The notes under the pieces: model-generated | Seen by the model: the letters and a program-made list of their open reading frames with translations, nothing else | Told to the model about the DNA's origin: nothing | Databases searched by the model: none | Made by a program: the position numbers and the translations under genes | NCBI RefSeq assembly: GCF_905397435.1 | Contig: NZ_CAJPVI010000004.1 | Span: 1 to 64,000, forward strand | DNA length: 64,000 nucleotides | Source of the DNA: Cupriavidus numazuensis | Lineage (GTDB): Bacteria > Pseudomonadota > Gammaproteobacteria > Burkholderiales > Burkholderiaceae | Direction of reading: 5' to 3' | Shown here: positions 26,032 through 36,234 of the stretch, in pieces | How positions within the stretch are numbered: the first letter of the stretch is position 1 | Layout of the letters: each line of letters starts with the position of its first letter

Positions 26032-28251
26032 TTACGTGAGAAACGCAGGCCCAAGCGCGCCCACCCGGACCATGGCTTCAAACTGATCCGCGCTCAGCGG
26101 CTTGCTGACAAGGTAGCCCTGCAACTCGTCGCAGCCCTGTGCCTTGAGGATTTCCAGTTGCTCAAGCGTTTCCACTCCCTCTGCAATCGTGAGGAGACCG
26201 AGGCTTCCCGCCATATGGGTAACCGCCTCCACGATGGCCCTGTCATCCACGTCCGTGTAGATGTCCCGCACGAACGAGCGGTCTATCTTCAGCTTGTACA
26301 CCTTGAACTTCTTGAGGTAGTTGAGCGACGAGTATCCCGTGCCGAAGTCATCGATGGACAAGCGTACACCGCGCTCGTGCAGTGCATCCATGATCGCAAT
26401 CGCTCGATCCGGCTCCCGCATCGCCACGCTTTCGGTCAGTTCCAGCTCCAGATACTCCGCCGGGAGACCCTCTTCTTCCAGAATCGTCGTGACCTGGCTG
26501 GGTAGCCCAGGATGCCGGAACTGTATCGCGGAAAGGTTCACGGCAATGACCAGTGGCGGCAGCCCGTCCCGCATCCACGCGCGCGCCTGCCTCACAGCGG
26601 TCCGTAAGACCCATTCGCCGATCGGGATGATCAGGCCGCTGTCCTCGGCAATCGGGATGAACTCCGCCGGGGGAACCTCCCCGAGTTCCGGGTGCGTCCA
26701 GCGGATCAGCGCTTCCGCGCCTACCAGCGTGCCATCGCACGCCGAAACCTGCGGCTGGTAGACCAGGCGGAACTGGCCACGCGCCAATGCGTGCCTCAGC
26801 GCGTTCGCGATCTGCAGGCCGCGCACCTTGTGCGCCTCCAGCTGCATCGAATAGAAGGTGTAGCCGTGGCGCCCGTCCCGCTTGATCTGGTACATGGCGG
26901 CATCCGCGCGGCGCGAGAGCACTTCAAAGTCCTCGCCGTGAGACGGATACATCGCGATGCCGATCGACCCGGATACATTTAGCTCATGGTGCTCTACCTG
27001 GCACGGCGCCGCTATGACATCCAGAATCCGCTGCGCCGCACTGGCCGCGCCTGCTTCCGATGCACCAAAGAGCAGGAAGATGAACTCGTCCCCGCCCACG
27101 CGGGAAATTGTGTCATCGTCCCCTGCCAGTGCGCGTAGCCGCCTTGCGAGATCCACTAGCAGCGCATCGCCAACGCCATGACCAAGGGTGTCATTGATGT
27201 CCTTGAACAGATCCAGGTCCAGGAGCATCAGCGCAATCGGCTTACCTTCCTGCCGCGCGCGGCCGAACGCCTGCACCGCCCGCTCCTGCAACTGCAGCCG
27301 GTTCGGCAGCCCTGTCAGCACATCGAAGTGCGCCAGGTATCGGATTCTCTCCTCTGCGTCGTTCCGCCTGGCATCGATCCGCGCGAGGTTGGCCTGCGTC
27401 TCGGACAACCAGCCAAGAATGCTGAATTCCCGTCCCTTCGGCACGGAAATGCTGGCCGAGAAGTCCCCGCTGCCGAGTCGCGCGATGCGCGCATGCAGTT
27501 CCTGCACCGACCCGCCCAGGATGGATGCAATCCGGAAGCGCATCGCCGCAAGCAGGGACAGCAGCAGCGCGCAAAAGACCACAAATGCCGTGCGCAGCTT
27601 GTCGGCGTAGGACTCTGCGCTGTACACGGCCGCTCTCGTACGCACATCGGCTTTGCGGTTGAAGGCCCCGATAGCCGTCTTGATGCTCGCCTTGGCCTGG
27701 TTGTAGGCAGCGTCATGGAGCATGGCGATGGCCTGGCTTCGCTGGGCAATATCGGGCGCATAGGTGGGATTCGCGAGTTCCATCGCGGCATACTCGGTCG
27801 CGGCCAGCAGGTCAGACTGGTTCTTGGCGCTCTCCAGGTCTTCGAGCTCATCCTCCGTGAACCCGGCTTCGCGGATGACCGCGACCAAAGGAATCCCTCG
27901 GCAATCCGGGCAGGAGTTCTGCGCAGGCGCCTGCAGGAGCTCCCAGTAGATATTCTGGTATTCGGCGACCAACGCGGTCTTCCCGTCGCGGGCATCCAGG
28001 ATCTCATCAAACTGCTGCCGGTAGGCGGAATCGCCCGTCACCACGTAGGCGCGCGCGATTCTGGTGAGATCGTCCGAAGACTGACGCAGCGCCTCTGCAA
28101 TCAGGAACGAGCGCCTGCGTGACTCGCTGACGCGGTCGCGATCGCGTACCGCCTGCAGGTAAAGGAGAAAGGTAACGAGGAACAGGACAAACGCGCCCAG
28201 CGTAAGCCAGAGATATCGCGAGTATCCTGCAGGATTGCTTTTCGCATTCAT
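26032..28251 (-). CDS. Membrane sensor GGDEF-EAL cyclic-di-GMP protein
   Basis: A 739-residue bitopic protein. TM1 is just after the N-terminus (LWLTLGAFVLFLVTFLLYLQ), a periplasmic sensor region reaches TM2 (FVVFCALLLSLLAAM), and a GGDEF domain with intact VGGDEF and an EAL domain with intact EALIRW follow. It could make or degrade cyclic-di-GMP; both motifs being intact does not decide. Upstream in-frame starts exist to 28365, but 28251 places TM1 close to the N-terminus. The sensor region ([19 protein letters not shown]) is strikingly similar to the adjacent chemoreceptor. It is convergent with nirE. Confidence 0.88.
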   Translation of the reverse strand: MNAKSNPAGYSRYLWLTLGAFVLFLVTFLLYLQAVRDRDRVSESRRRSFLIAEALRQSSDDLTRIARAYVVTGDSAYRQQFDEILDARDGKTALVAEYQNIYWELLQAPAQNSCPDCRGIPLVAVIREAGFTEDELEDLESAKNQSDLLAATEYAAMELANPTYAPDIAQRSQAIAMLHDAAYNQAKASIKTAIGAFNRKADVRTRAAVYSAESYADKLRTAFVVFCALLLSLLAAMRFRIASILGGSVQELHARIARLGSGDFSASISVPKGREFSILGWLSETQANLARIDARRNDAEERIRYLAHFDVLTGLPNRLQLQERAVQAFGRARQEGKPIALMLLDLDLFKDINDTLGHGVGDALLVDLARRLRALAGDDDTISRVGGDEFIFLLFGASEAGAASAAQRILDVIAAPCQVEHHELNVSGSIGIAMYPSHGEDFEVLSRRADAAMYQIKRDGRHGYTFYSMQLEAHKVRGLQIANALRHALARGQFRLVYQPQVSACDGTLVGAEALIRWTHPELGEVPPAEFIPIAEDSGLIIPIGEWVLRTAVRQARAWMRDGLPPLVIAVNLSAIQFRHPGLPSQVTTILEEEGLPAEYLELELTESVAMREPDRAIAIMDALHERGVRLSIDDFGTGYSSLNYLKKFKVYKLKIDRSFVRDIYTDVDDRAIVEAVTHMAGSLGLLTIAEGVETLEQLEILKAQGCDELQGYLVSKPLSADQFEAMVRVGALGPAFLT

Positions 28252-28462
28252 GGTGGCCGTTGATGCGCCGAGGCGGCGCATCAGGAGTAAGACCGTCTGT
28301 CCGAAGGCAGCGCGGTACAACTGCCGGCACGCGCGTCCGGCCCTGTCGGCCTGATCCGAGAACAAGCCGTCGCAGCCGTACTGCCGCGCAATGGTGGAAC
28401 CGCGCCTGCTGGTGTCATCCGGAGACTTGCGGCATCCCTACGGTGACGGAAGTGACAAGGCG

Positions 28463-30163
28463 TCAGGCCGACTTCAGCAGCATGGCCCGATCCACACGGA
28501 AAACGGCAATCACCTCCTTCAGGCCGTGGCTCTGCTCCTCGAGCGACTGCGCGGCCGCGGCCGCCTCTTCTACCAGCGCCGCGTTCTGCTGCGTGATCTG
28601 GTCCATCTGGCCGATGGCGTGGTTCACCTGCTCGATCCCTCCGCTCTGCTCCTGCGATGCCGACGCGATTTCTCCCATCAGGCTGGTGACATGACCGATC
28701 GCCTGGCTGATATCGCCCATGGTCCGCCCGGCTTCCCCGACCAGCTCCGCCCCGGTCTGGACATCGCATACGGCCACTTCGATCAGGCTCTTGATTTCCT
28801 TGGCGGCAGACGCCGAGCGTTGCGCAAGATTGCGAACTTCGCTGGCCACCACGGCAAATCCGCGGCCCTGGTCGCCCGCCCGGGCTGCCTCCACGGCAGC
28901 ATTGAGCGCCAGGATATTGGTCTGAAAGGCGATGCCCTCGATCATCCCCGTGATCTCGGCGATCTTGTGCGAGCTCTGGTCGATCGCACTCATGGTCTGC
29001 ACGACCTTGCCGACCACCTCGTTGCCCCTGGCCGCAACCTCCGACGCGTTCGCGGCGGAGGCGCTCGCCTGCCGCGCGCTCTCCGCGTTACTGCGCACGG
29101 CGGCCGTCAGCTGCTCCATGCTCGCCGCGGTCTCCTCGAGCGAGGCAGCCTGCTGCTCGGTACGGGACGAAAGGTCAAGATTTCCCGCTGCGATCTGACC
29201 GGTCGCCGTACCGATTGAGTCGGTGCGCTCGAGCACCGCACCGACTGTGCGGATTAGCGCCTGCTGCATGCCATGCAGGCTCTTCATCATTACGCCCATC
29301 TCGTCGTTGGCACTCGTGTCGATGCGGCGCTGCAGATCCCCGCCCGAAATGTGCTCGAATTCGACAATGGCCGAATCGATAGGGCGCAAGATCGCGCGAT
29401 ACGTCAGCCACAGCGTGACAGCGAGGATGGCCATCGACAGCGCCAGCAGCCCGTAGATGGCATGTCCCAGCCATTCCGAGCGCTGGCGCGCCGCCTCCAC
29501 TTCCTGCGCCGTACGCGCATCGAGCATGGCAAAGAACTCGTCAACCGGCTTCATGATCCGGGCCTTGTTGACATGGTAATTGCGGTCATGCATGAGCTTG
29601 CGCGCCAGTTCGAGGTCCGGCGGACCGGAAACAGTGAAGCCGCCCTTGCCGTCTTCGAACTTGCCCTTGACCGCATTCATCGCGATCACCTCGGTCCGCA
29701 CCAAGTCGTCCGAGTTTCGCTTGGCCTCCTCGAGTTTTTCCATCTCGTCACTGGTGAATCCGGTTCGCTTCATCAGATCGGTCAGCGCCACGGTTTCGCC
29801 ATCCGGACGTGGAGGCTTGTCCGTCGCCGCGACGAAGTCCCAGTAGATACGCTCATAGTGCTGCGGGCGCGGCCGCTTTCCGTCCCGGATATCCAGGATC
29901 GCGAGATACTGGGCCTCGTAGCGCGGGTCACTGGTCACGACATACGTCCGTGCAAGCCGGGTCAGGTCATCGGAACTCTGGCGAAGCTCGACGGCCAGTT
30001 GGTTGGCCAGGTAGCGGCTCAGGTGCGCGCTGTTCAGCCTCTCACGACTTTCGTTGAGGGCCAGCACGACGGCCACGATGCCGGCCATGAGGGCACCGAC
30101 GATGAGCGCGAGCAACAGAAATCGTTGCCGAATGGAAAGTCTGCGGGATTTTGCGTTACTCAT
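28463..30163 (-). CDS. Methyl-accepting chemotaxis protein
   Basis: A 566-residue chemoreceptor: TM1 ([21 protein letters not shown]), periplasmic sensor, TM2 ([21 protein letters not shown]), HAMP ([19 protein letters not shown]) and a signalling domain with the hairpin tip [20 protein letters not shown]. Methylation-region residues flank [20 protein letters not shown]. No pentapeptide CheR tether is seen at the C-terminus. The periplasmic part ([19 protein letters not shown], then RDGK and ERIYWDF) matches that of the downstream GGDEF-EAL protein, so the two probably sense the same signal. Confidence 0.92.
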   Translation of the reverse strand: MSNAKSRRLSIRQRFLLLALIVGALMAGIVAVVLALNESRERLNSAHLSRYLANQLAVELRQSSDDLTRLARTYVVTSDPRYEAQYLAILDIRDGKRPRPQHYERIYWDFVAATDKPPRPDGETVALTDLMKRTGFTSDEMEKLEEAKRNSDDLVRTEVIAMNAVKGKFEDGKGGFTVSGPPDLELARKLMHDRNYHVNKARIMKPVDEFFAMLDARTAQEVEAARQRSEWLGHAIYGLLALSMAILAVTLWLTYRAILRPIDSAIVEFEHISGGDLQRRIDTSANDEMGVMMKSLHGMQQALIRTVGAVLERTDSIGTATGQIAAGNLDLSSRTEQQAASLEETAASMEQLTAAVRSNAESARQASASAANASEVAARGNEVVGKVVQTMSAIDQSSHKIAEITGMIEGIAFQTNILALNAAVEAARAGDQGRGFAVVASEVRNLAQRSASAAKEIKSLIEVAVCDVQTGAELVGEAGRTMGDISQAIGHVTSLMGEIASASQEQSGGIEQVNHAIGQMDQITQQNAALVEEAAAAAQSLEEQSHGLKEVIAVFRVDRAMLLKSA

Positions 30164-30423
30164 GTCAGCTCAGCAGGAAATGAAGCGGAAGGTGCCGACA
30201 CTGCAAAGGAAGGAGATGGATCGCACGCAGGCCGGCTCTCACAGAGAACGGCCCGCCATGCAAACCATTTAGAGGCTGCGCGCAAATATCATGGATGTGA
30301 TGGATTCTCCGTCGGAGTCTTTCCTGTACGGATTCGGGAAATGCATCGCAGCTTGCCGACGGTACCAACGGCTACGTGCTGATGGAGGCGCGCGATGCCG
30401 GGCGCGCCAACTCTTGTTCAGAG

Positions 30424-31299
30424 TCAGATGGTGTGGATCGGCGTCGTCGGGTCGATCTCGATCTGTACGTCAGGCAGGCATTCGCGCACGACGTCGTTCA
30501 CGGCCGTGATGATCTCGGGCAGGCGAGCTTCCAGCACGTGGCGCTTGCCCGCCAGCGCCAGCCCCAGCAGGCTGGACTCGCGGCCAAAGTCGGAATCCCG
30601 TCCGCCAGACCGGCCCAGGCCGAACGAGAACGACGCCCTGCCGGCGTTTTGCAGCCGCGTGGAATAGGCAAAGCCAGTCCGGCGGACCTGTTCGACCATC
30701 TCCGTGACCTGCTCGACACTGCGCACAACGCTGGCCTGCATCTGAGGCAACAGGCAGGCTGTTGCCACGCGTCGGACCTCCTCGTCCGGCAAGGCTGCCA
30801 TCAGTGAGTAGCCGAGCCCGGTTTCCACCAGTGGGCGCACGACGCCGATCGGTACGTCGTCATCACGCGAGCTGGACGCGAACACTACGTGCGCGTACTG
30901 CACGAAGCGGCCCATGCGTTGGCCCAGCACCACGCTGACCCCCGTGCGCCGGCTCAGCTCCTGCATGGCCAGCCGCAGATTGCTGCGCGGTAGCGCGATG
31001 TCGTGGACCCAGCCGCCGAGCATGTTGAGGCGCAGGCTTGGGACGTAGGTGCGGTCGTCCGGGTTCCAGCACAGGTATCCCATGCGGTGCAGGGTCTGCA
31101 GCAGCATGGACGTGCTGGATTGCGGAAAGCCAGTGGCTTGCACGATCTCCGATACGGTCGCCGGCCGGTTCATCTGCTCGAACAGCTCGAACAGTTCAAA
31201 CACGCGGCGCGCCGACTTCACCACGCCCGAGCCGAGGTCACGCTCGCGATCCCGCACGGATAGCTGTGGCAGGCGGAATGTGTCCCGGGTACGTACCAT
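30424..31299 (-). CDS. IclR-family transcriptional regulator
   Basis: A 291-residue regulator. The winged helix is near residues 30-90 (VVKSARRVFELFELFEQMN, VSEIVQATGFPQSSTSMLLQTLHRMGYL), followed by an effector domain with GLGYSLMAALPDEEVRR and the Ser-rich RASFSFGLGR near the ligand pocket. The ATG at 31299 is preferred over an upstream in-frame start at 31563 because the family begins shortly before the helix-turn-helix. IclR proteins often control aromatic catabolism, but the target here is unknown. A 14-bp palindrome lies 130 bp upstream. Confidence 0.85.
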   Translation of the reverse strand: MVRTRDTFRLPQLSVRDRERDLGSGVVKSARRVFELFELFEQMNRPATVSEIVQATGFPQSSTSMLLQTLHRMGYLCWNPDDRTYVPSLRLNMLGGWVHDIALPRSNLRLAMQELSRRTGVSVVLGQRMGRFVQYAHVVFASSSRDDDVPIGVVRPLVETGLGYSLMAALPDEEVRRVATACLLPQMQASVVRSVEQVTEMVEQVRRTGFAYSTRLQNAGRASFSFGLGRSGGRDSDFGRESSLLGLALAGKRHVLEARLPEIITAVNDVVRECLPDVQIEIDPTTPIHTI

Positions 31300-31428
31300 G
31301 TCGTTGCTCTGCTTTTTTCGATCCAACCGCAAGCCCGAGCCGACCGGAAGTGCGCAACCGGCGCGGAGTGGTCCGCCGGGCCTGGAAGATGTGCGGCTGA
31401 TCGTAGATTTGCCGCCCCCCCTGATGCA

Positions 31429-31442
31429 ATCACATATGTGAT
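31429..31442. promoter_or_regulatory. Palindrome upstream of iclR-type gene
   Basis: ATCACATATGTGAT is a perfect 14-bp dyad about 130 bp upstream of the IclR start. Its position fits an autoregulatory operator. No direct evidence ties it to IclR. Confidence 0.35.
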
Positions 31443-31720
31443 ATCGAAACGGCTGTGCCTGGCATGGGCTTTGGGGTCCTATCCCTTGCCTGCTTGCGCC
31501 CGTAAGGAAGCACCAAATGAAAGCGACGAAGGCAGGTTCTCCGCCTTCGCCGCTTTCCGCCACCGTCAGTGGCTATGCTGCGAGCCTGGTCGCACTCGGA
31601 ATGCGGACGACTCTAGGAGTGCCGCCTCAACAGGTCCAATGCATATTTCGTATTCGCTCAATGTGCATAGCGCATACGTGCCGATGAAACCGGCGTAAGC
31701 CCGACACCGCGGAGCAATTT

Positions 31721-31849
31721 GTGATCGAGGGCGCGCGCAAACTATGGGTTTTCCTCTTCATCCTCTTCATCGTCGCGGGGCTCAGTCTTTCCCTAGTTGA
31801 CGCAAATTGCTACGTATCCAAAACTAGCAGGACAAGATGGGGACGTTGA
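31721..31849 (+). CDS. Possible small single-pass membrane protein
   Basis: GTG at 31721 is preceded by GGAG (31711-31714) with 6-nt spacing. The 42 codons encode a basic start (MIEGARK), a 20-residue hydrophobic segment (LWVFLFILFIVAGLSLSLVD) and a polar, basic tail with two Cys-free turns and one Cys. It lies about 100 bp upstream of the AraC-type gene on the same strand. It resembles no family I recognise. Good spacing and the hydrophobic core support it, but length makes chance possible. Confidence 0.3.
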   Translation: MIEGARKLWVFLFILFIVAGLSLSLVDANCYVSKTSRTRWGR

Positions 31850-31953
31850 ACGGGAAGCCGAACGACATGAGTTGGCGGCAAACAGGATCGGTGACTCCCC
31901 CGCCTCTACGCGATTGAATGCCGCACCAGTCGGCAACAACGGGGGAAGACACC

Positions 31954-32967
31954 ATGCACCTCTCTGCAAAAGCGCCCGTCATGGCACCGCTCTATCGGAA
32001 TAGCCTCTTTCATTCCGACGTACGTGCGGAAGTGCACCAGCATGTCGCCCAGGAACTGACCGACCACACGCTACATTGGAAGCCCGGCGTTCCCGATGCA
32101 GCAATGTGCAAGGGCGAGTTGAAACGCCTGCACGTCTACACCTTGCAATACGGCGCCGAGGTGGAAGTCAGGCCGCGTCCGTTCGATGATTTCGTGCTGA
32201 TCCATACCTCCCTGGCCGGCGGCGTTGAAATCGACTGCGACGGGAACAGGCTCAGTGTTCGCGAAGGACGATCTGCCGTGCTCGCGCCAACGAAGAAGAT
32301 TCACATGCGCTGGTTTCCCGGCACGCAGCAGCTGATCGTTCGCGTTCCGCGCAGCCTGCTCGACGAGGTCGGCGGCGCTCCGGACGGCAAAGAGCACGTG
32401 CCGCCGGGTTATCTGATTCCGCGCGCCCTGCAGAATCAGTGGGACCTGCTGATGCAATGCATGCTGAATCTGCTGTCCGTTTCCGGGCAGCAAATCCTGA
32501 ATGGCGACTGGCTGGATCAGTTCGAGCGCAACCTGATTTCGTTTGTGCTCGGGCACCAGCCTTGCGGTGCCGACACGCACGCGGGCATCGCGCTGCCGGG
32601 ATGCGCTGACCGCCACGCCGGTTCCGACATGCGCAGCATCAGCGCCAGGCAGATGGACGCCCTGATCGAATACATCGAATCGCGCCTTTGTGCACCGATT
32701 GCCCTTGAGGACATGGCCCGCGCCGCCGGCGCCAGCGTGCGCAAGCTCAATGTGCTGTGCCATCGCTACCATGGTGTTTCCCCCATGGAGTTGCTGCGCA
32801 ATATGCGTCTCGACGCGGTCAGATCCCGCCTGTTGATTGACCCGGGCGTTCGCGTCACGGAAATCGCGCTCTCCCATGGCTTTGGCCATATGGGCCGCTT
32901 TGCGGCCTACTACGCGGCACGCTTTTACGAGCTTCCAAGCGACACGCTGAAGCGCGATCTTCAGTAG
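31954..32967 (+). CDS. AraC/XylS-family transcriptional activator (paralog 1)
   Basis: A 337-residue protein with an N-terminal AraC-binding-like sensor domain (about 1-220) and a C-terminal double helix-turn-helix (about 235-335: LCAPIALEDMARAAGASVRKLNVLCHRYHGVSPMELL, then VTEIALSHGFGHMGRF). The ribosome site GGGGGAAG precedes the ATG at 31954. It has the same length as, and clear similarity along its whole length to, the regulator at 51853, e.g. ELTDHTLHWKPGVPDAAM against [18 protein letters not shown]. It is convergent with the 13-gene catabolic and PHB operon and may regulate it. Confidence 0.88.
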   Translation: MHLSAKAPVMAPLYRNSLFHSDVRAEVHQHVAQELTDHTLHWKPGVPDAAMCKGELKRLHVYTLQYGAEVEVRPRPFDDFVLIHTSLAGGVEIDCDGNRLSVREGRSAVLAPTKKIHMRWFPGTQQLIVRVPRSLLDEVGGAPDGKEHVPPGYLIPRALQNQWDLLMQCMLNLLSVSGQQILNGDWLDQFERNLISFVLGHQPCGADTHAGIALPGCADRHAGSDMRSISARQMDALIEYIESRLCAPIALEDMARAAGASVRKLNVLCHRYHGVSPMELLRNMRLDAVRSRLLIDPGVRVTEIALSHGFGHMGRFAAYYAARFYELPSDTLKRDLQ

Positions 32968-33046
32968 CATCGCCGGGAACCGCCTCCACAGCGAGGATCG
33001 ATGCGGGGTCGTCGGATCGCACCGCTCCACCCGCACCTGCGGGAAG

Positions 33047-34303
33047 TCAGGCGGCTCGTTCGCCGTCATGGGCCCGGATAAACTGGCTCACGCGGGGATA
33101 GATACTTTCTCGCCATCTCCGGCCCGAGAAGATCCCGTAGTGGCCGCACTGCTCGGCCACGTAGTGGACCTTGCGCGCTGCCGGTATCCCTTCACAAAGT
33201 GCATGCGCGGCTTCCGTCTGCCCACTGCCCGAGATATCGTCCAGTTCGCCCTCGATGGTGAAGAGCGCGGTGGTCGTGATGTCCTGCGGCCGTACCGGCA
33301 CGCCATCTATTTCCCAGGTCCCCGTGGCGAGACGGAATTCCTGGAACACCTCGCGGATGGTTTGCAGGTAATAGGCGGCATCCATGTCCAGCACCGCGTT
33401 GTATTCGTCATAGAAGCGGACATGGCTGGCCGCGTCCTCGGCATCGCCGGCGACGAGGTTCAGGTAGTAGTCATAGTGCGAATTGACATGCCGGTCCGGA
33501 TTCATCGCGACAAAGCCGCCATGTTGCAGAAAGCCCGGATAGACCTTGCGGCCATGGCCCGGGAAGTTCTTGGGTACGGGGTAGATCACGTTGTTCTCGA
33601 ACCACTGGTAGCTCATCCGCATCGCCAGGGAGTTGACCGCGGTCGGACTTCTGCGCGCGTCGATCGGGCCGCCCATCATGGTCATCGTCCTCGGCGTCTT
33701 TTCGCCGGCGGAGGCCATCAGCGAAATGGCCGCGAGGACAGGCACTGTCGACTGGCAGACGGAGATCACATGCAGGTTGTCTGCACCGAGGTGACGAATG
33801 AATGCCTGGATATAGCCGATGTAGTCCGTCAGCGAGAACTCTCCCTCGGTGGCAGGCACCACGCGTGCATCGAGCCAGTCCGTCATGTAGACCTGATGGT
33901 CCGCCAGCAGCGCGCTTGCGGTATCGCGCAGCAAGGTGGCGTGGTGGCCCGATAGTGGCGCGCACACCAGCACCACCGGTTGTTGCGCCAGCGCCTTGAT
34001 GGTCGGCACATCATCGGCATAGCGCCTGAAGCTGATCAGGTCGCAGAACGGCTTCCTGAGTACGACCTGTTCCATGACGGGCACTTCGCGGCCTGCCGCA
34101 AGGACCGAGCGGATGCCGAACTCCGGCTTCTCGTATCCCTTGCCGATGCGGTGCGCCAATTGGAATGCTGCCGCCGCCCGCTGCGCGCCGGGAACCAGCG
34201 AGAGCGGGTTGAGTGGGTTGAGCAGGGTCTGCGCCACCGCCTCGCTCCATGCCGAAAGGGGATGAAGCAGGCTGCGCTGGGTTTCGTACGAGTGATAGAG
34301 CAT
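33047..34303 (-). CDS. phaZ: Intracellular PHB depolymerase, PhaZ1 type
   Basis: A 418-residue granule-associated depolymerase that mobilises stored poly(3-hydroxybutyrate). The active-site Cys183 in VCQST has the same number as the catalytic Cys183 described for Ralstonia eutropha PhaZ1. That supports the ATG at 34303 over the in-frame GTG at 34321. No signal peptide is present, consistent with a cytoplasmic enzyme. It is the last gene of the minus-strand block, 173 bp after phaC. Confidence 0.92.
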   Translation of the reverse strand: MLYHSYETQRSLLHPLSAWSEAVAQTLLNPLNPLSLVPGAQRAAAAFQLAHRIGKGYEKPEFGIRSVLAAGREVPVMEQVVLRKPFCDLISFRRYADDVPTIKALAQQPVVLVCAPLSGHHATLLRDTASALLADHQVYMTDWLDARVVPATEGEFSLTDYIGYIQAFIRHLGADNLHVISVCQSTVPVLAAISLMASAGEKTPRTMTMMGGPIDARRSPTAVNSLAMRMSYQWFENNVIYPVPKNFPGHGRKVYPGFLQHGGFVAMNPDRHVNSHYDYYLNLVAGDAEDAASHVRFYDEYNAVLDMDAAYYLQTIREVFQEFRLATGTWEIDGVPVRPQDITTTALFTIEGELDDISGSGQTEAAHALCEGIPAARKVHYVAEQCGHYGIFSGRRWRESIYPRVSQFIRAHDGERAA

Positions 34304-34476
34304 GAGGATTTCTGGATTCACTGCCGGGTGCAGCGGCGCTGCCCCGGCCGGGCACGGGCATGGCCTGCTCGTGCCGGACTACGGGCGTTCGCCTTTCGGC
34401 GAAGGCGGCCATGCCGTCTTCTTGTCGGTCGTGGCAATCGGCGAGTTTCTGGTTCAGCGAGTCGGCCAGCGTCGGA

Positions 34477-36198
34477 TCAGTCGCATCGCACCTTCACGTA
34501 GCGACCGGGTGCCGGTTCCACCGGCGGATATGCCGAATTGCCCAGCTGCGTGCGAGCTGGCACGGGCTTGCCGGCATGCCGCCCCAGCCAGTCGTTCCAG
34601 TGGGTCCACCAGCTTCCGGGCGTCGGCGTGGCCTGGGCAAGCCACGCATCCGCGTCCGCACCGGGCTTGCCGCCCGTCCAGTAGCTGCGCTTGTTGCGTG
34701 AAGCAGGATTGATCACGCCGGCGATGTGGCCGCTGGCGCCCAGCACGAACTCCGACTTGCCGCTCACCAGCTGCATGGTGCGGTAGGCCGACTTCCACGG
34801 CACGATATGGTCTTCCTGCGTGGCCAGTACATAGCTGGGCATGTCGATGCGGCCGAGATCGACCGGATCGCCGCACATGCTCAGCCTGCCGGGCGTGCGC
34901 AGGTTGTTTTCCAGGTACATGTTGCGCAGGTACCAGGCGTACATCGGCCCCGGCAGGTTGGTACCGTCGGCGTTCCAGTAGAGCAGGTCGAACGCGGCCG
35001 GCGACTTGCCCTTCAGGTAGTTGTTGACGACGTATGGCCAGATCAGGTCGTTGGCGCGCAGCGTCTGGAACACGAAGCCCAGTTCACGACCGGGATAGAT
35101 GCCGCCCCGTCCGATGGTCTGCTCGCGCTGCTGCACCATCTGCTCGTCGACATAGGCGCCGAGATCGCCCGGCTCCTCGAAGTCCAGCATCGTGGTCAGC
35201 AGCGTCATGCTCGCTACGCTGCGGTCGCCGCGGCCGCGCAGCAAGGCCAGCGCGGACGACAGCAGCGTGCCGCCGACACACCAGCCGACCGTGTTGACCT
35301 TGTCGGCACCGGCGACCGCGCGTGCGACCTCGATCGCCTTCATCACGCCCTGTTCGACGTAGTCGTCCCAGGTGGCGTCCTTCATGGCCTGCGCGTCATT
35401 GCACCAGGAGACCAGGAACACCGTGTAGCCCTGCTCGCAGGCAAAGCGCACGAAGGAGTTCTCGGGCTGCAGATCCAGGATGTAGAACTTGTTGATGCAG
35501 GGCGGCACGATCACCAGCGGCCGTGCTGCGACCTCGCCGGTCTGCGGCGCATACTGGATCAGCTGCATCACGCCGTTCTCGAAGATCACAGCGCCTTCCG
35601 AGGTCGCCACATTGCGCCCGACCTCGAATGCGGTTTCGTCCGTGATGGCAATACGCCCGCGGCCAAGGTCCTCCAGCAAGTTGGCAAGCCCCTGCCGCAG
35701 GCTCTCGCCGCTGGTCTCCAGCGCCAGCCCGATCGCCTCGGGATTGGTACCCGCGAAGTTGGCCGGACTCATCGCGTCGATGAACTGCTGGGTAAAGAAG
35801 CGCAGCTTGTTCCGGTCCTTGTCGTCGCACCCGACACGCTCCACCAGGTCTGCAAGCAGGCGGGCGTGGATCAGGTAGTTCTGCATCAGCAGGCTATGCC
35901 ACGGGCTCTCATGCCAGGCCCGTGCGTGGAATCGCCGGTCCCCGCCTTTGCCGCCCCTGGCGGACGTGCTGCCTTCGCCTCCTGCGGCGCCAAAGGCAGG
36001 CAACGCCGTCCACAGTGCCATCTGCTCCTCCCAGTAGCGCATCTGGATCTGCACCAGCGGCAGGGCCTGCTCCTGCGCCTTCCCTGCGCGCGCGACGATG
36101 GGATCGGCATGCAAGCCGCCCAGCAACTCCAGCAGGGATTGCGCGGACTTGAGGCACCCGTGGAAGTACTCGTCGGGAATGTGAAACGGCATCGCCAT
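34477..36198 (-). CDS. phaC: Class I poly(3-hydroxyalkanoate) synthase
   Basis: A 573-residue synthase polymerising (R)-3-hydroxyacyl-CoA. The lipase-like box GWCVGG carries the catalytic Cys (residue 307 from this start). Asp in EDHIVPW and His in GASGHIAGVINP complete the triad. The start at 36198 has AGGAGA immediately upstream; an in-frame GTG at 36216 overlaps that ribosome site. The poorly conserved N-terminus is unlike the textbook C. necator PhaC1, so this may be a second synthase (PhaC2-like). It follows a phasin gene by 36 bp. Confidence 0.93.
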   Translation of the reverse strand: MAMPFHIPDEYFHGCLKSAQSLLELLGGLHADPIVARAGKAQEQALPLVQIQMRYWEEQMALWTALPAFGAAGGEGSTSARGGKGGDRRFHARAWHESPWHSLLMQNYLIHARLLADLVERVGCDDKDRNKLRFFTQQFIDAMSPANFAGTNPEAIGLALETSGESLRQGLANLLEDLGRGRIAITDETAFEVGRNVATSEGAVIFENGVMQLIQYAPQTGEVAARPLVIVPPCINKFYILDLQPENSFVRFACEQGYTVFLVSWCNDAQAMKDATWDDYVEQGVMKAIEVARAVAGADKVNTVGWCVGGTLLSSALALLRGRGDRSVASMTLLTTMLDFEEPGDLGAYVDEQMVQQREQTIGRGGIYPGRELGFVFQTLRANDLIWPYVVNNYLKGKSPAAFDLLYWNADGTNLPGPMYAWYLRNMYLENNLRTPGRLSMCGDPVDLGRIDMPSYVLATQEDHIVPWKSAYRTMQLVSGKSEFVLGASGHIAGVINPASRNKRSYWTGGKPGADADAWLAQATPTPGSWWTHWNDWLGRHAGKPVPARTQLGNSAYPPVEPAPGRYVKVRCD

Positions 36199-36234
36199 GT
36201 ATCTCTCCTGGGCCACAAGCAGGCCGATGTCCCT

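Larger units (their letters stand above)
31300..31953. other. Divergent intergenic region between iclR and araC-type genes
   Basis: This 654-bp region carries a perfect palindrome at 31429-31442, a candidate 42-codon membrane peptide at 31721-31849 and a pair of TGCATA-containing elements at 31640 and 31664. GCAATTTG (31714-31721) recurs inverted as CAAATTGC at 31803-31810. No longer gene is supported. Confidence 0.45.
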
